Below are positions 33,590 through 44,992 of a stretch of 64,000 nucleotides of DNA, one piece after another; the stretch's first letter is position 1, and every line of letters starts with the position of its first letter. This DNA comes from Gonatopus flavifemur (lineage: Eukaryota; Arthropoda; Insecta; Hymenoptera; Dryinidae). The notes under the pieces were generated by a model, which worked only from the letters and a program-made list of their open reading frames with translations, was not told the DNA's origin and searched no databases. The stretch is from contig JAFFJZ010000008.1 of assembly GCA_018340375.1 (NCBI GenBank), positions 434,001 to 498,000 of the forward strand, given 5' to 3'. A program made the position numbers and the translations under genes.

Positions 33590-34390
33590 GACTGAATATA
33601 TTCAGCCCCACAAAAGAAAGTGTTCACTCCGACGGACTTGACTACCATATCCATATGTTTGTGGGGTTGTTGAACACGAATCTGGGGTCTGTTTGATCTT
33701 ATCAAGTCAAGGGCAAGGTTATACAAAGGTCATTTTAAGGTCAAATTGAAGAAATTCACCGAAGCAAGAGTATCACCACGATCTATATGTTCCTGGGGTC
33801 ACTAATCACGAATTTTGGGTCTGTTTGATCTTATCGGGTCAAGTGTAAGGTCATGCAAAAGTCATTCCAAGGTCAAATTAAAGAAATTCGCTGCGGCAGA
33901 GATATTAGCCCAACTTAGATATTTTCGGGGTCGCTGACACGGTTCCGGGGTTCGCTTGATCTTATGAGGTCAAGGTCAAGGTCATATCAAGGTCATTCCA
34001 AGGGCGAAATGAAGAAAATCGCTGGAGCAATGATATCGGCACAACTTGTACGTTTTTGGGGTCGCTGAACACCATCCCGGAGTCTGTTTGATCTTATCAG
34101 GTCCAGGTCAAGGCCATTCCGGGGCCAAATTCAAGGAATTCACTAAAATTGGGATATCAGCTCAACATATACGTTTTCTGCATCGCTGAGCACGTATACA
34201 AGGTCCGCTTGATCTCATCAGGTCATGGTCGAGGCCATTTTGAGTTCAAATCAAGGGAATTCGCTGAAGGAGGGATATAACCATCACTATATGTTTTTGA
34301 GGGCGATTAACGCGAGTAGGGCCCTTGCAACTTTATTAGGTCAAGGTCGAGATCATTTCAAGGTCGAATAAAAAAAAACCACTACAATGG
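33590..34390. repeat. minisatellite, six units of 120-135 bp
   Basis: Units begin near GGGGTCGCTGAACACG at 33661, 33796, 33928, 34059, 34180 and 34300, with spacings of 135, 132, 131, 121 and 120 bp. Each unit has GTTTGATCTTATCAGGTCAA, one or more AAGGTCA words, a GAAATTCGCTGAAG block and a TATATGTTTT block. The array abuts the 5' end of the TE gene at 34411. Several TCAAGGTCA or close variants occur per array. Confidence 0.8.
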
Positions 34391-34410
34391 AGTGACGCAA
34401 GGTCTCTTAA

Positions 34411-36420
34411 TTGTTGCAGTCTGTGAGTCATCTGTGTCTTGCATCCAGGGCACCTCCTCGGAGTGATGGCGGGCAACGTAGCAGCCTGTTGGCCGGCTGC
34501 CCCCGGATCACGACATCCACACCGTCATGGCAGGCACAGAAAAGCCTCATATTACGGTGCAGGGATTTGGAACCCCAGTATTGGTGGCTGATCAGGGTGT
34601 TGAAGCGGGCCCGCAGGCGTCGTCATCATGCGACCGTAGTTCTTTAGTAGTGGGTAACTTGGCTACTTCAAAGTTTAATGTTACAAGAAGATGTGTTGGT
34701 GTAGACCTGGATGTACGAACAAACTCATTGAATCATGAATGTGATCAAAATCCAGATAACTTTTGTTGCATTTGTAGTCGCTACGAAAGACCGACAAATC
34801 GAAGACATATAAATGAATAAGTGAACGTCTTATATAAGAAGGCTTTGATTCTGGAAATTGGAGACTTGAATGTCGCTTAGAGTTTTCAGAAAAGTATGCA
34901 GCTCATGTTTTTATATGCTCAGAAATAGTGGGAACTAAAATACCAAATTGTATATAATGGTTCCAGTTATTTGGGAGGAACCATTATCTGCGAATAATTG
35001 CTATTTTTGCATGACGAACCCGGGTGGCATCCAGAGTAAGAACAAAACATCCATAGACCATGCAAATGTATCCAGTTTGATTAAACCCATCCGTTCTTCT
35101 ACACTCAATGAAGATGATGCAGTGGTATTGATGCGAATGGAGTATCTGATTCATATCAAATGGAGATTGATATATGTTCAGAAGGAGATTGCGAGAAATA
35201 TACTTACAGCAAATCAGAACACGAAAATGTATCAGGTGATGAAGAATATGTTCCGCATCATTCTTCTAAAAACCCTGGAGAATAAACACAGGAAAAAGTG
35301 AATGATCTCGTGCGAGATTTAGACTAACCTAAAGACGGAGCAGAGTACCTCGCATCGGGGTTGAAAAATAATACTAGGAACGCAAAAAAAGTAACAGCTA
35401 GTTCTCACCGTGACAGGGAGAAAGAGTATCGAGAATTCTTCTCTCAAGACCAAAAAAATTTACTAGTTTATTGTCACGATGTCATTGAACTGATCAGCAA
35501 ACTGAAACCTCAATGCTATGTGTCTAATGAATGGAGGCTGTTAATCGATTCCACGAAGGTAAGTTTGAAAGCAGTGTTATTGCGTCATCCCAACGTATTT
35601 GCACCTGTACTTGTAGCACACTCCACAGTGATGAGAGAACAGTATGAAGATTGTAATATACTATCTCAAAGAATAGAATATGGAGATAATGAATGGCAAA
35701 TTTGTGGAGATCTGATAATCATCATTATTCTATTGGGACAGCAATCAGGATCCACAAAATATTCATTGCTATTTATGCAAATGGGATAGTGGGGATCGTG
35801 CAAATCCCTACTTGGTGAAGGAATCGCCGGCAAGAACTTCTTCTGAACCTGGATGTAGTAATGTAATGAAGCAACCATTAGTACCACGTTCGAAAGTACT
35901 CTCACCACCACTTCACGTCAAGTAAGGATTGATGAAGCAATGGGTGGAAGCTCTTGATAGAGAAGGTGAATGCTTCTTGTACTTACAACAGGAATTTCCT
36001 AATATCTCTAATGCTAAGCTAAGAGAAGGAATATTTGATGGACCGCAGATAAGAAAGATGTTGAGAGATGGAAACCCCATCACCACCATGCATGAGACAG
36101 AAAAAGCAGCATGGCTGAGCTTTGAGATTGTTGTCAAAGCATTTCTACGCAATTTCAAGGGTAACAATTATGAAGAAAATGTTACAAAAATGATTGAAAA
36201 TTCCCAAAGTTTTGGTTGTCTGATGAATTTCAAATTACATTTTTTGGATTCGCACATGGCATATTTTCCAGGAAATCTAGGGGATTATAGTGAAGAACAG
36301 GGAGAAAGATTTCATCAAGACATTGAAAAGATGGAAAGACGATATCAAGGTAGGCGGGATGTCATTATGATGGCTGACTTTCGTTGGACGCTCAAGCAAG
36401 ATATCCCTGAAACAGGTTGA
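34411..36420 (+). pseudogene. decayed TE-type gene, copy 1
   Basis: The order of recognisable parts is a Cys-rich segment (NFCCICSRYERPTNRRHINE) near 34750, remnants of the middle region to about 35300, then WRLLIDSTKVSLKAVLL, HPNVFAPVLVAHSTVM, YGDNEWQICGDLIIIIILLG and GSTKYS. After a frameshift near 35790 comes LREGIFDGPQIRKMLRD, then EEQGERFHQDIEKMERRYQG and MMADFRWTLKQDIP. This matches a highly repetitive arthropod protein family, annotated as uncharacterised in many genomes, that behaves like a transposon gene. Several stops and frameshifts break it. Copy 2 lies inverted at 38386-40239 and preserves more of the frame. Confidence 0.6.
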
Positions 36421-36559
36421 AAACGAAAGAGAGAGTCAATACGTAGATCTTTCGAAAATAGAAGAATGAGATACCAGAGTTCAAATGAATTATATTCTCA
36501 CCTTTTGTAATTGCTCATATTTTGTGAATAGTGTACATAATTCTGCATCCCAAAAATAG

Positions 36560-36741
36560 TGTATATAATTTGGTTATTTATTTATTTATTCATTCATATA
36601 TTTATCCATTGATTGATTGATTGATTGATCTATTCAGTTATCAATTAGATCATTAATTGATTAATTATTTGATTGATGTATCTATTTATTTATTCATTTA
36701 TGTATGTATGTATGCATGCATGTATGCATGTATGCATGTAT
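36560..36741. repeat. TTTA/GATT/TGTA simple-repeat tract
   Basis: Short runs of TTTATTTATT, GATTGATTGATT and ATGTATGTATGC. Similar sequence resumes at 37574-37725 after the TIR element, so that element apparently inserted into one simple-repeat tract. Confidence 0.75.
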
Positions 36742-37573
36742 GGACAGGGTATGATTCATGCACGTAAGAATCATACACACGGAGAGAAGTATATGGTAAC
36801 GATTACCAGAAAGAATAGGAATTCGGTGACAGATATTCCCAAATTGTAATAAGTACCGTTCGAAATTGGGCTGAGTACAATAAACTGTTTACGTTACCAT
36901 GGAAACGATAGGTTAGCATGAGAACGATCACCAAATCGCGCACTCATTTCCTATTCCAAAGCCGCGATGAGAACTAGAACGAATGGTAACCAATCCCATG
37001 CACTTCTCTCCGTGCACGTATCAATTGGATACGAGGAATGAAACCCAAAAGTATTTAAACTAAGAATTTTTGTCCAACACATAATATTTTATGCAGTGAT
37101 TATTTGTTCACGTTTAATCGATTGACATAGAAATTGTACACGAAATATTCTACAAGCTTCAAAAATGTAATCAACTGAAATTGTACACATATTTTTCATG
37201 CTTGATCAGAAAATAAAATTCATCAGTGTATAATTATTGTACCCCCAATTGATTTCATAGTAATTATTCAATAAGACGAAAAAAATTTCTCATATGAATT
37301 TCATTGAGTGTGTAATCATTATACACTAATCAATTACATTTTTCGTCCGTGCATAAAAACATGTGTACGATTGTTTTGAATCACTTTTTTTTTCGAGCAT
37401 AAGAAATATTTAGTGTATAATTTTCTTATCAAATAACTCCGGGTGCACCAAAGCTCATGTGTTAAATATGAAGTATTAAAAAGAAAATTATCAGTGTAAA
37501 TACTTTTGGATTTTATTTTTCGTGTACAATCAATACGCGTATGATTCTTACATGCATATATCATACCCTGTCC
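36742..37573. mobile_element. 832-bp TIR element with nested MITE
   Basis: GGACAGGGTATGATTCATG at the left pairs with TATCATACCCTGTCC at the right, extending to CGTAAGAATCATAC / GTATGATTCTTAC, about 37 bp in all. The flanks are the same ATGTATG simple repeat, so the target duplication cannot be read. Inside, 36778-37014 is a second element with ends CACGGAGAGAAGT and ACTTCTCTCCGTG. The rest is AT-rich with repeated TGTACAC/GTGTATAAT words and no ORF of note. Confidence 0.75.
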
Positions 37574-37769
37574 ATGTATGTATGTATGTATTCATTGATT
37601 TATTCGTGTATTTATTCGTTCATTGATTGATTGATTCATTCATTTGTCCATTCATTGATTTGTTCATTTATCCATTCATTTATTCATTTATACAATCATT
37701 CATCACTTCCTCATTGGGGGGCAGTTTTGTGAACGTTGCTGGGGGCTGAAAAATTTCTTCGTTCCCAAA

Positions 37770-38330
37770 ATGAAAATTTCTCACACCAAAATGTTCCTCG
37801 AAGCTCAGGGAGGTGAATCGAGTTCGTGTTCGTATGTCTTCATATTTCTGCTCCCTATCATCCGATTTTGATGGAACTCATACTGCGTTATAGTCATGAT
37901 CCGATAGTGACTCTATATGAGTTCCATCCCAATCGGTGGGAAGCTGTGGGAAATTTTCCTTTGCGATTCGCATTTTTTGGGAGTATTTTGGAAGCATGCC
38001 TTGTCCATGTTGGTATCATCCACATGCCATGAAACTTGGTGTATGACCAATTTACGGGATGTTAGTTGGGCAGTGTAAATTTCAAGCAGATCGGGACAGG
38101 GGGAAGGGAATGGTGGCCACTGAGCTTCTAGAGAAAATTTGAAATCTTCGTAAGTACCGATTCCATGCGGATATCTTCCTTTCTTATCATTCAATCATCA
38201 TGAAATTTCTACCACAATTGTAGGCAGTGTCGATAGTGACCTAATGTGAGTTTCAAACTGATACATACAGAAACACGGGGAACGGAGAGAAAACATGTCT
38301 TCGAAACTTGTGGTTCTGCCAAGAAGTGAG
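37770..38330. repeat. interspersed repeat family A, copy 2
   Basis: Shares GAGTTCCATCCCAATCGGTGG, GGAAGCATGCCTTGTCCATG and ATATCTTCCTTTCTTATCAT with 10460-11260. Its right boundary meets the truncated 3' end of the TE gene copy 2, so one probably inserted into the other. Confidence 0.5.
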
Positions 38331-38385
38331 TTTCATCCGAAATGGTTGAGAAATGTGGAAAGAGAGTCTTCAGCAACTTACCCAC

Positions 38386-40239
38386 CTAAGAGTCCCACCT
38401 ACCTTGATATTGTCTTTCCATGCCTTTATTATGTTGATGGAATCTTCCTCCTTGTTCTCCGCTATAATCCCCTAGGTTTTCCGGAGAATATTCTATGTGT
38501 GAATCCAAAAAATGTAATTTCAAATTCTCCTGACAACCAAGACTTTGGAAATTGTCAATCATTTTTGTAACATTTCCTTCATAATTGTCACTCTTGAAAT
38601 TGCCTAGGAATTTTTCGACAACAATCTTGAAGCTCAGCCAAGCTGTTTTTTCTGTCTCATTCATGAATTCATTCGTGTTAATGAATTTTTCATCCCTTAA
38701 CATCTTCCTCATCTGCGGTCCATCGAATATTCCTTCTTTTAGCTGAGCATTAGAGATATTAGGAAATTCCTGTTGTAAGTACAAGAACCATTCACCTCCT
38801 TTGTCAAGAGCTTTCATCCATTGCTTCATCAGTCCTAATTTCATGTGGAGTGACGGTGAGAGTACTTTCGAACGTGGTCCTAATGGTTGCTTTATTACGT
38901 TACTACATCCAGGTTCTAAAGAAACAATTGCCGGCCACTTCTTGACCAAGTAGTGGTTTGCACGATCCCTACTATGCAATTTGCATGAAAAGCATGAATA
39001 TTTTGTGGATCCTGATTGCTGTCCCAATAGAATAATGATGATTATCAGATCTCCACAAATTTGCCATTCATTATCTCCATATTCTATTCTTTGAGGTAGT
39101 ATATTAAAATTTTCATACTGTTCTTTCATCACTGTGGAGTGTGCCACAGGTACAGGTGCATATACGTTGGGATTATACAGTAGCACTGCTTCCAAGCTTA
39201 CCTTCGAGGAATCCATAAACAGCCTCCATTCATCAGACTCATACCATTGAGGTTTCAGTTTGTTGATCAGTTTAATGACATCATATCAATCAGATAGTGA
39301 ATTTTTTTTGGTTCTGAGACAATAATTCTCGATACTTTTTCTCTCTGTCAGGGTGAACACTGGCTTCCACCTCTTTTGCGTTATCAGTAGTATTTTTCAA
39401 CCACGATGCGAGGGACTCTGCTCCGTCTTTAGGTAAGTCTAAATCTCGCACGAGATCATTCACTTTTTCCTGTGTTATTTCCCCAGGGTTTTTAGAAGAA
39501 TGATGCGGAACATATTCTTCATCACCTGATCCATTTTCGTGTTCTCATTTGCTGTGAGTATCTTTCTCGCAATCTTTTTCCGAACACATATAAATTCAAA
39601 TTTGATACGAATCAGAGACTTCATCTGCATCCATACATACTGCATTATCTTCATTACGTGTAGAAGAATGAATGGGTTCAATCAAACTAGATAAATTAAG
39701 ATAGCGTATGGATGTTTTGTTCTTACTCTTGATGCCAACCAGATTCGTCATGCAGGAAAAGCAATCGTATGCAGATAATGGTTTCTTCTAAATAGCTGGA
39801 ACCGTTATATAGAATTCGGTGTTTTGTCCCCACTATTTTTGAGCATATAAAAACATGAGCTACATATTTTTTTACGAATCCAATCGACATTCAAGTCCCC
39901 AATTTTCAGATTAAAAGCCTTCTCATATAAGACTTTCACTTTTTCATTCATATTCCACCGATTTTTTGGTATTATCGTTTGGTATTGTGGTGATATTCCG
40001 TAGCGACTACAGATGTAACAAAACTTATCTGGATTTTCATCACATTAATGATTCAACAAGTTCGTCCTCACATCCAGGTTTACACCAACAGATCTTCTTG
40101 TAACATTGAACTCTGAAGTAGCCAAGTTACCCACTATTACAGAACTACGGTCGCATGATGAAGATGCCTGCGGGCCTTCATGGTTTTTGAAACCAGATTT
40201 CATGGTTCGTAATGCATGCCAACCCACATCACAATTCAT
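38386..40239 (-). pseudogene. decayed TE-type gene, copy 2 (inverted relative to copy 1)
   Basis: The minus strand keeps a 276-codon open frame (39216 to 38386) that joins blocks separated by a frameshift in copy 1: MDSSKVSLEAVLLYNPNVYA, YGDNEWQICGDLIIIIILLG, KYSCFSCKLHSRDRANHYLV, LSPSLHMKLGLMKQWMKAL, LKEGIFDGPQMRKMLRDE, EQGGRFHQHNKGMERQYQGR. The last block ends at 38386, so the C-terminus seen in copy 1 is lost. Upstream, an acidic/basic segment (39681-39475) and the N-terminal ASSCDRSS...NVTRRSVGVNLDVR part (40239-40045) are separated by stops. The conserved CxxC in YSCFSCK is intact here. The family is repetitive in arthropods and its activity is unknown to me. Confidence 0.62.
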
Positions 40240-40292
40240 ATTTCGGAGATAAGTTCAAGTTGTCTTATGCAACACCAAAGAATATCTTCTTT

Positions 40293-40496
40293 GTCATACC
40301 TGCATCGAAGAATGCGCGTTTTCGTGCTGGTTAGAAGGGTGCAAGGTGAGTTATCAATGGTGGGTAATGATGAGGCTGGCGGAAATATATTTTCCCCCTA
40401 CCTCATAATTTTCCACCAGTGGGAACTCACTTTGCGCCCTTCTCATCCGCACGAAAGCGCGCACTCTCTGATGCAGGCATGACAAAAAATATTGTG
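40293..40496. mobile_element. MITE with about 60-bp inverted ends
   Basis: The left end TTTGTCATACCTGCATC pairs with GATGCAGGCATGACAAA. The arms continue through GCGCGTTTTCGTGC / GCACGAAAGCGCGC and AGAAGGGTGCAAGGTGAGTT / AACTCACTTTGCGCCCTTCT. The element is GC-richer than its surroundings. It is inserted between two parts of an AGATATCT-type repeat (40243-40292 and 40675-40830), which in turn abuts the 5' end of TE gene copy 2. Confidence 0.78.
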
Positions 40497-41148
40497 TATG
40501 TCACGTGCAGAAAACGATTGAGGCGAGTGAGGGTGTGGTAAAACCTTGGTGACCATGAGCAATCTCTCGGATTCACCGTACCTCCTACTCACTTCAATCG
40601 CTTCCTTTCTGCCTTTGATACACAAATGGCCGTTAGTCGTCTTAAACAGCCCTGACTTATGGTAGGGATCTAAAAAATATCTTAAGCGATTCAAAACTTG
40701 ACTTCCGGGGAGATATGTTTTGTATATCTTCTAGAAGCAAGAACTGTTGAGGACATCCAAGAGATATATCTTTTGGTGTTGCATAAGATATCTTGAACTC
40801 GTCTTGAGATATCGTTAAGACATGGATTGGTCTTTAGGAAACGATGGCACGGAATGGAGAATCATGTTCGTAATTGAAATTTGAATCGTTCATTTGAAGA
40901 AATTCATAATTGAATGTTGGGAAACCTAAGAATATAAAGCTTCATGATTTCTCAATATCATTACTGAATAATAGTGTTTTATCTGGAAACATGCATTCTT
41001 GACAGCAGTGTTCATGATAATTTGATAAATCCACAACCAAATAAAACAAATAAATCATCCCGTTTTCCAAAGTGCAAGACCGAATTTGATAGGATTTTGT
41101 GATCATATCATTGTGAGGTCACTAATAATGAATGAACCATCATCAGTG

Positions 41149-41956
41149 GTCAGTCTTATGACTGGTTTGATGAAATCCTCCAACCCTGTCTATTATTTAC
41201 TGAACGCTTAATTCCTAATTCTATTGTCGCTCTATTCCTATTATTGCGGTTTGATTCTTATATAATTCATATATTATTCTCCTATCCTCAAAATTAATTC
41301 CTACCTTTCTCAAAATCGCGAACATTTTCTCCGAATCAATATTATCGAATGCTTTTTGTATATCTAAAAAAGCTATATACACAGATTTTTTCAACTCTTG
41401 TCTTGTTTCTCTACTACTGTTTTGAGTGCTAAAATTGCTTCTCGCGTTCCCCTATTTTTCCTAAAAACGAACTGATCTTCTGCTAATCGACTCTCTATTT
41501 TATTTTTCTATCCTTCTGTATATAATTCTTGTCAGTATTCTCCAGGCATGGTAAGTCAAACTGATCGTTCTGTAGTCCTCGCATTTGTCTGCTTCTTTTT
41601 TTTCGGAATGGCAACAATTTTATTCTTCTGAAAATCTTTCGGTACTTCTCCATTTTTGTACATATGTCTGACCGATTCAAACAGTGCGTCACGGGTCCTT
41701 TGACTGGAGGTTTTGATTAAGTCCGCACTTATGCCATCTACCCCCGGGCACTTCATTATTTTTCAATTCTTTCAAAGCCCTGTCGAATTCTGATCTCAAA
41801 ATCGAATCTCCGAATTCTTCTTCAACGACATCCCACTCCCTCTCTCAGAATCTTATATCATGGTTCCCCTCATACAGATCTTCTGAATGATTATCCATCC
41901 ATTGTTTTATCTTGTCCTGCGTTCTTATCAATTGTCTCCCTAGAGGATTGAATGGA
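41149..41956 (-). pseudogene. non-LTR retrotransposon fragment: reverse transcriptase and 3' end
   Basis: On the minus strand KCPGVDGISADLIKTSS opens the reverse-transcriptase domain (the N-terminal xSPGxDxI motif), followed by GEVPKDFQKNKIVAIPKKKK. After frame breaks come EDQFVFRKNRGTREAILALK and AFLDIQKAFDNIDSEKMFAI, the palm motif A region with its FLDIxKAFD aspartates. It then jumps to a 3' end identical in wording to 55065-55100 (CAGTCTTATGACTGGTTTGA). Motif C and most of the thumb are missing, so it is internally deleted and 5' truncated. Confidence 0.78.
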
Positions 41957-42168
41957 ACAATCAAACCTCTTCAACGCAATTGTTCTTCACTGAATCATAT
42001 AATCAACAATCGACTTCTAATACAAGAACTCAAATTTGTCACCACTCCGGTACAGGAGAAATAAGATCAAGTCTCACAGTATAATAACTAATTCGACTGA
42101 ATAATTCAATATCATTCAATTTGTAAGTACATTTCAATATGTTGATATGAAGCTTAATTGTGTTACAG

Positions 42169-42362
42169 ACACAAAATTTACGGAGAACAAAAAATACTTC
42201 TTCGCCAAGTATTGTGGACAGTCTGAAATATCATTCTACGGAACGTGTGAACTCTTCGTCAATGGCTCATTCCAGCAATTCATTCAGAAGGAGATCGCTA
42301 TCACCATCGGAAGTTCACGAGCGGAGAAACTTAGTCAAATCAATTTCCAACGGATCTTCTAT
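42169..42362 (+). CDS. probable TOGARAM-like exon 12 (Ser-rich linker)
   Basis: The acceptor is TTGTGTTACAG and the donor is TCTTCTAT|GTATGA (phase 2), or CAA|GTAGCC 16 nt downstream (phase 0). The phase-0 frame gives TQNLRRTKNTSSPSIVDSLK, then FRRRSLSPSE and VKSISNGSSM: Ser/Arg-rich with SP sites, like the linker of the family. A second frame is also open for about 70 codons and encodes an unrelated peptide. The linker-like frame is preferred on composition and because its phase continues the gene. It lies about 11 kb after exon 11, beyond the inverted TE-gene pair. Confidence 0.5.
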
Positions 42363-42426
42363 GTATGAAATGCAAGTAGCCCATCTCAATTTCAAACATT
42401 TATTCACCTGCTGAACACCTCGTGTT

Positions 42427-42880
42427 TTGAAATATTCTGAAAATGAATGTATAATGTATGCAACATATTTAGATGTTTTTCCTCCACCACCTTACACGCG
42501 GGCCTTCTCTCATCTGAAAAATGTTCAAAATGTATCTGAAAGATTTCTCTCAATGACGCCTTTGAAGATGTCTTTCATATTCAGCTCAATACACACTGGA
42601 GTGAGGAATACTGGAGTGGTGATTGCAAATTCAATCACGTGGACAAAGAGAGGTGTGCAATTGGGTGTGAATGTGTCTTTGTCTATTTCATCAGAATCAC
42701 GAACAGGAGATCGATTGGGTGTGTTTCCATCTTTGTTCAATAAATAGCGTCGTCTTCTTTTGATCTGGACACGCAATCCCATTGCCGCTACAAACTCTGG
42801 TATATGTATCGAATTCAATGGGCTTGGGCGATCTCTCATCAAAAGACGTAGTAGCGTCTCGATGCCAAAGACATGGAAGA
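42427..42880. other. two overlapping unrecognised ORFs on opposite strands
   Basis: A + strand frame (42427-42747, 106 codons) overlaps a minus-strand frame (42525-42842, 105 codons). Neither has a motif I recognise or a clear gene context. The region follows exon 12 directly and may hold part of its intron. Confidence 0.25.
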
Positions 42881-43760
42881 AGCTCTAAGAAAAAATAAAC
42901 AATGAAAAACCAGAAGTCGTGCGCTGCCGTGTATCTTCATACTTGAAACGAGATTTGATATTGGGGCTTCGCACGAGACTGTTGTCTCAAATTGAGAAAT
43001 GATGTATATTTATTGTTCTGAAAATCCAAGACATAAAAATTTCAGACGTAGTCAAGCTTCTACCTAAGGTGTAACAAAAACACATGCAATTCCGATTTTA
43101 TCGCAGAGGATAACGAAGATATTCTCTCAGTCTCGGAACTAGTCTCGGTCTCAGTGCAGGTCTCGTTGCATATTTCGACATATATCTCTGCTAATTTTGG
43201 TCGAATGATCAAGGTTCCGCCCCATGTCGTTGATTCCATTTGTACTCTCAAATTATTTTGATCATCTTGATATTTCAAGAGATTGGAATAATTATTGGTA
43301 ACTATTTTATCTTTCTTTGACGAGAGTCTAGTGCGAAGCCCTATTTGATATGGTCAAAAAATCTTGAACTCACAACAACTTGTCACACATTGAATGGAAC
43401 GAGAAATTTATGACACTTTTATGATATAATTCTCCCACACTTTCGTTCAAGCGCACTATGAATTATTTCCGTTCATCCGATACCGAGATTCGGACGTCTC
43501 AAATTTTGATGCGATCAAAATATTACAATTCATTTTCATCAGCGATTTCCTCTATCACGGTAAATTGAATAAAAACGACAGAAACCATATATAAGATCTG
43601 CGCAGGCTCCCGTTCTTCCCGTTCACGTTTACGTAGCTTGTGTATTTAGGACTCGAAGGTGAGTTTTCAATTTCATGTATAGTATAGAGTACTTGTTGAC
43701 AGGTTGTAATACGAAAAAATACGAGATGGATGAATTACAGGTTATCATTATTATTGAATA
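42880..43760. repeat. interspersed repeat family B, copy 2 (inverted)
   Basis: Reverse-orientation relative of 16900-17490: AAGTCGTGCGCTGCC, ATACCGAGATTCGG, AGATCTGCGCAGGCTCC and GTTCACGTTTACGTAGC all have counterparts there. About 290 bp longer than copy 1, so one of them has an insertion or deletion. Confidence 0.55.
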
Positions 43761-44688
43761 AATTCAATTGGAATTATAATGACTGGTGTGAAGTGGATGA
43801 TTGAAGATTATTACAAAATGGATGCAATTTGAATCACAATTGATCAGTGAATGAATGATGGATTGGTGTTAGGGGTTGGAGGTTATGATTTGGGTTACAA
43901 TGGAACGATGAATAATGGTTCGTGATCAGACATTGAGGTTTATGAAGGAACGCCGACGAAATACAGGAAGTTTGGGAAACTTTCAAAAAGGTTTTCCTCC
44001 AGTCACTTGAATTATGCCAAAATGCATGACACATTGTGAATCAAAACTATCGACTGTAAACAAAATCATTTCTCTAGGTTCTTCAAGAAGAAACACAAGG
44101 GTAGAGAATACATTTCAGATTCTCGCATTAGGTATGTTTTGATCAGGTTCTCCCAATAGAATCCCGGGGGAAAAAATTTCATGTGTGGACCCATATATGA
44201 ATTCATATATGCATTCATATACCGGGTGCTTAATAATTCACTGAAAGAATTGTTGTGTCGAGAAATTTTTTTAAGTCTTAGTTCTTGAGATATGAACGTT
44301 CTTAGGTTTTTTTCCAAATCCGAATCACTCGGAAGCGCTATATGCTATCCTTGAGCCTGATACCATTCGCTGAGTTTGAGAAAGGCGAATCTCTGGTAAG
44401 AAGATTGAAGGATCCCATCATTTTTCATTCCCAGTTATAGCGATTCAAGATTTTTTGGCTCCCATTCAATCAGAATCCAGCAACTTTGAATCCTTATAAC
44501 TCCCAAAAAAAAAATAACAGAATAGTTTCATTTTTTTCTACAGATCCGCCGCTTTTCAACTTACCGAATGGCGTTAGGCTGAAGTATTCACTACACCATG
44601 CTTTTGAGTGACTTGAATTTGAAGAATCCACATATTATATGTGTAACATATATGTATACAGCGAAGAAAATTTTCTCCGTGATCACAC

Positions 44689-44794
44689 CCAAGTAACACC
44701 AATGTGCGTAAAATATTCTCCGAACGTTCTTAGAATATTTAAATGTCTTGCAAACATTCTCAGAATATTTAACGCACGTTTTGTGCTACTAGGG
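44689..44794. mobile_element. short MITE, CCCAAGTAACAC termini
   Basis: CCCAAGTAACACCAATGTGCG at the left pairs with CGCACGTTTTGTGCTACTAGGG at the right, with AATATTC(T) / GAATATT arms inside. A relative with longer interior is at 6889-7043. Confidence 0.68.
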
Positions 44795-44992
44795 CACGTT
44801 CTTACAGACAAAAATTATGAGAAAATAAGAGGACTAGTCCGATTGCAATGAAAATTGAATGGTCCTTGGGAAAGGGTTTGAAGAAGGTCCTCTATAAATT
44901 TCATCCAATTTCGTCCACTTGGTCCAGAGATATCCTAAATACAGACAGAGCGACAATCAGACGTACAGACAACTCCCCGGATTATCAATCAG

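Larger units (their letters stand above)
2680..42362 (+). other. TOGARAM/Crescerin-like gene, partial, at least 11-12 exons
   Basis: This entry describes the whole split gene; its exons are listed separately. Family members are TOG-domain proteins that bind tubulin and promote microtubule growth in cilia and flagella. The first exon is an amphipathic HEAT-repeat segment, the second carries ARLARKSLP followed by a SADGLVVY stretch, and the third carries DVDWI. I recognise that order as the end of an N-terminal TOG domain and the start of the long linker of TOGARAM proteins. The following exons are Ser/Arg/Asn-rich and low in hydrophobics, as expected of that linker. Exons 1-10 sum to 1383 nt (461 codons) with every phase matching and no stop. 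No initiator exon and no C-terminal TOG domain are visible, so both ends lie outside the window. The family call rests on recognised motifs and not on a search. Confidence 0.72.
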
